In this document: positions 8,428 to 9,727 of the stretch, piece by piece
Layout: each line of letters starts with the position of its first letter
How positions within the stretch are numbered: position 1 is the first letter of the stretch
Program-made: the position numbers and the translations under genes
From: Acidimicrobiia bacterium
GTDB taxonomy: Bacteria > Actinomycetota > Acidimicrobiia > IMCC26256 > PALSA-555
Direction: 5' to 3'
NCBI GenBank assembly: GCA_017853455.1
Contig: JAFMJM010000078.1
Location: 1 to 9,727, forward strand
DNA length: 9,727 bases
Notes under the pieces: generated by a model
What the model was told of the DNA's origin: nothing
Seen by the model: the letters and a program-made list of their open reading frames with translations, nothing else
Database searches by the model: none

Positions 8428-8910
8428 TCACTCCCCCACCCGGGGGCCCGAGCCCAGCACGAACGTGAGCACGAAGCGACCGATCTGGACCTCGTTGAGG
8501 TCGCGCAGCGGCGCCACGTCGACCCGCTCGTGATCGACGTAGGTCCCGTTGAGCGACCCGGCGTCGCGGACCTCGTAGCCCCGATCGCTGCGGGTGATCT
8601 CGGCGTGGCGGCGGGAGACCGTCACGTCGTCGAGGAAGATGTCGGAGTCGGGGTGGCGGCCGAGCGAGGTCACCGTGCCGTCGAGGACGAACGTCGAGCC
8701 CTGATTGGGCCCGCGGCGCACCACCAGGACCCCGAGCCCCTCGGGGACCTCGTCGAGCAGCCCGCCGAGCTCCATCTCGAGGGCCTGGCGGTCCTCGAGC
8801 GCGGCCAACGTGAGGGTCGTCTCGTCGTCCTCACGCCCCATCGGGGTCCCGCACGACGAGCAGTACCGGGCGCCCGGGTCGTTGGAGTGTCCGCACCGCC
8901 GGCAACGCAT
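8428..8910 (-). CDS. garA: GarA/OdhI-type FHA protein with N-terminal zinc ribbon
   Basis: GarA/OdhI proteins are phospho-switches. Unphosphorylated, the FHA domain inhibits 2-oxoglutarate dehydrogenase and affects glutamate enzymes; phosphorylation of an N-terminal ETT motif by Ser/Thr kinases makes the protein fold on itself and release them. This 160-residue protein (M. tuberculosis GarA has 162) has E30-T31-T32 as that motif. The FHA domain (about 60-150) has phosphothreonine-site residues R85, S99, R100 and N121 in GRHPDSDIFLDD, TVSRRHAEI and SLNGTYV, nearly identical to mycobacterial GarA. Unlike classical GarA, residues 1-21 form a zinc ribbon (C3, C6, C17, C20). ATG 8910 is required to include C3; its ribosome site is weak. 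The gene follows lipM by 40 nt and lies near gcvH, as in mycobacteria. No kinase is visible in the window. Confidence 0.9.
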   Translation of the reverse strand: MRCRRCGHSNDPGARYCSSCGTPMGREDDETTLTLAALEDRQALEMELGGLLDEVPEGLGVLVVRRGPNQGSTFVLDGTVTSLGRHPDSDIFLDDVTVSRRHAEITRSDRGYEVRDAGSLNGTYVDHERVDVAPLRDLNEVQIGRFVLTFVLGSGPRVGE

Positions 8911-8950
8911 GCCCCGACGTTACCGACGCCCCCGGGTCCCGGCGTCGATA

Positions 8951-9676
8951 TCAGGCCCCGGAGAGGCCCGGAACGGCCCGGAACGAGACCCCCAGTGCCG
9001 CCGCGAAGCCCTCGGCCAGGGCCGTCGCCACCGTGCCGGGCTCGGTCGGAGCGCCCAACTCGGCCAGGGTGACCGTCGCGGCGCGCAGGGCGTCTCGGTC
9101 GAGGCCAGGATCCCGGACCAGATCGGTCTCGTCGAACGCCAGCCGGTCGAGGAGCACCGAGCCGTGCTGGAGGACCACGCCGGCGCGCCGGACCTGGGCC
9201 GAGCCGCACACCTTGCGGTCCCCCACCCGGAGGTCGGCACCCTGCTGGGCCGCCATGCACACCGGCCCCCGCGGCCCTCCGGCGCACGCCACCCCCGCCG
9301 CGACGCCGAGGCGCGCCAGGCCGTCGATCAGACCGTCGGCGAGATACCGGTAGAGGTCGTCGACCCGGCCGGCCACACCGGGGGGCTCGGGGAGGGCGAC
9401 GGCGTAGGTGACGTCGGGGCCGTGGAGCAGGGCCCGGCCGCCGGTCGGCCGCCGGGCCACCTCGACCCCGAGGCGCGTGCAGGCCGCGCGGTCGACGTCG
9501 GTGTCGGCCTGGAACCGGCCCAGGGTCAGCGCCGGCGGATCGAACCGGTAGAGGCGCAGCACCGGCGGTCCGCCCGCCGCCACCGACGCGAGCAGGGCGT
9601 CGTCGGCGGCCATCTGGGCCGCGGCGCTGCGGCGACGACCGAGGTCGTCGACCAGGAGCCAGACCGGACCGGTCAG
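8951..9676 (-). CDS. lipM: LipM-like octanoyltransferase (BPL/LPL family)
   Basis: This is a lipoate/biotin-ligase-fold protein that most resembles LipM, which moves octanoate from acyl carrier protein to GcvH as the precursor of lipoate. RRPTGGRALLHGPDVTYAV (54-72, counted from ATG 9613) is the lipoyl-binding loop. A cysteine at 119 sits 18 positions before GSAQ in the segment ending DRKVCGSAQVR then GVVLQHGSVLL, which matches the catalytic cysteine spacing of LipM. The conserved lysine is K134. ATG 9613 gives 220 residues but drops an upstream in-frame stretch (VWLLVDDLGRRRSAAAQ) that resembles the first strand of the family. The only start-like codon there is CTG 9676, overlapping the gcvH stop as CTGA, for 241 residues. 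That longer form is given here; the start is uncertain. LipL or LplA activity is the alternative. Confidence 0.85.
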   Translation of the reverse strand: MTGPVWLLVDDLGRRRSAAAQMAADDALLASVAAGGPPVLRLYRFDPPALTLGRFQADTDVDRAACTRLGVEVARRPTGGRALLHGPDVTYAVALPEPPGVAGRVDDLYRYLADGLIDGLARLGVAAGVACAGGPRGPVCMAAQQGADLRVGDRKVCGSAQVRRAGVVLQHGSVLLDRLAFDETDLVRDPGLDRDALRAATVTLAELGAPTEPGTVATALAEGFAAALGVSFRAVPGLSGA

Positions 9677-9727
9677 GACTCGACCAGGGCCCGGTAGGCG
9701 GCGGCGTCCATCAGCCCGTCGAGCTCA
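9673..9727 (-). CDS. gcvH: glycine cleavage system H-protein, C-terminal end
   Basis: Only the last 17 codons and TGA (9675-9673) are inside the window. They encode ELDGLMDAAAYRALVES, the typical H-protein C-terminus ('LMDA..Y..L..'). The lipoyl-lysine is outside the window. GcvH shuttles the aminomethyl group between P-, T- and L-proteins. Identification rests on this short tail plus position: it sits upstream of garA, as in mycobacteria, and directly abuts a predicted GcvH-modifying enzyme. The stop shares CTGA with the proposed start of that enzyme, so the two genes are tightly coupled. Confidence 0.75.
   Translation of the reverse strand, partial: ELDGLMDAAAYRALVES

Overview
The window is one 9.7-kb stretch of very GC-rich, gene-dense DNA. 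Strong third-position G/C bias, GTG starts and the gene order point to Actinomycetota. The minus-strand order gcvH - (lipM-like) - garA - ftsR-type merR - bifunctional nuclease - (K+ channel) - second merR - gcvT - gcvP matches the block known in mycobacteria (Rv1826 gcvH, Rv1827 garA, Rv1828, Rv1829, Rv1830, Rv1832 gcvB), with extra genes inserted. A lineage outside Mycobacteriales, for example Acidimicrobiia, is plausible, but I cannot place it from this sequence alone.

Left edge, plus strand: the last 32 codons of a GNAT-like acetyltransferase (to 101), then a Nudix hydrolase (113-574). This pair converges on gcvP across a 111-bp gap (575-685) with no clear terminator.

The rest is on the minus strand, read from right to left: the C-terminal end of gcvH (9673-9727); a LipM-like octanoyltransferase (8951-9676); a GarA-type FHA protein with an N-terminal zinc ribbon (8428-8910); an FtsR-type MerR regulator with a long linker (7341-8351); a BFN/DUF151 bifunctional nuclease (6755-7267); a two-TM RCK potassium channel (5703-6743); a second MerR regulator (5016-5552); gcvT (3928 to about 5019); a 383-nt gap holding a tandem glycine riboswitch (3608-3836); and gcvP (686-3544).

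Functionally, H, T and P proteins of the glycine cleavage system sit together with an enzyme predicted to place the octanoyl precursor of lipoate on GcvH. GarA is known in mycobacteria to control 2-oxoglutarate/glutamate enzymes. Glycine sensing is placed on gcvP alone within this window. No CRISPR array, tRNA, rRNA, insertion sequence or prophage gene was seen, and I found no wholly new multi-gene system. The most unusual points are: apparent non-canonical CTG starts at CTGA overlaps for both gcvT and lipM; the zinc ribbon fused to GarA; a riboswitch first aptamer with a 53-nt P2 insertion; and the K+ channel inside the conserved block.
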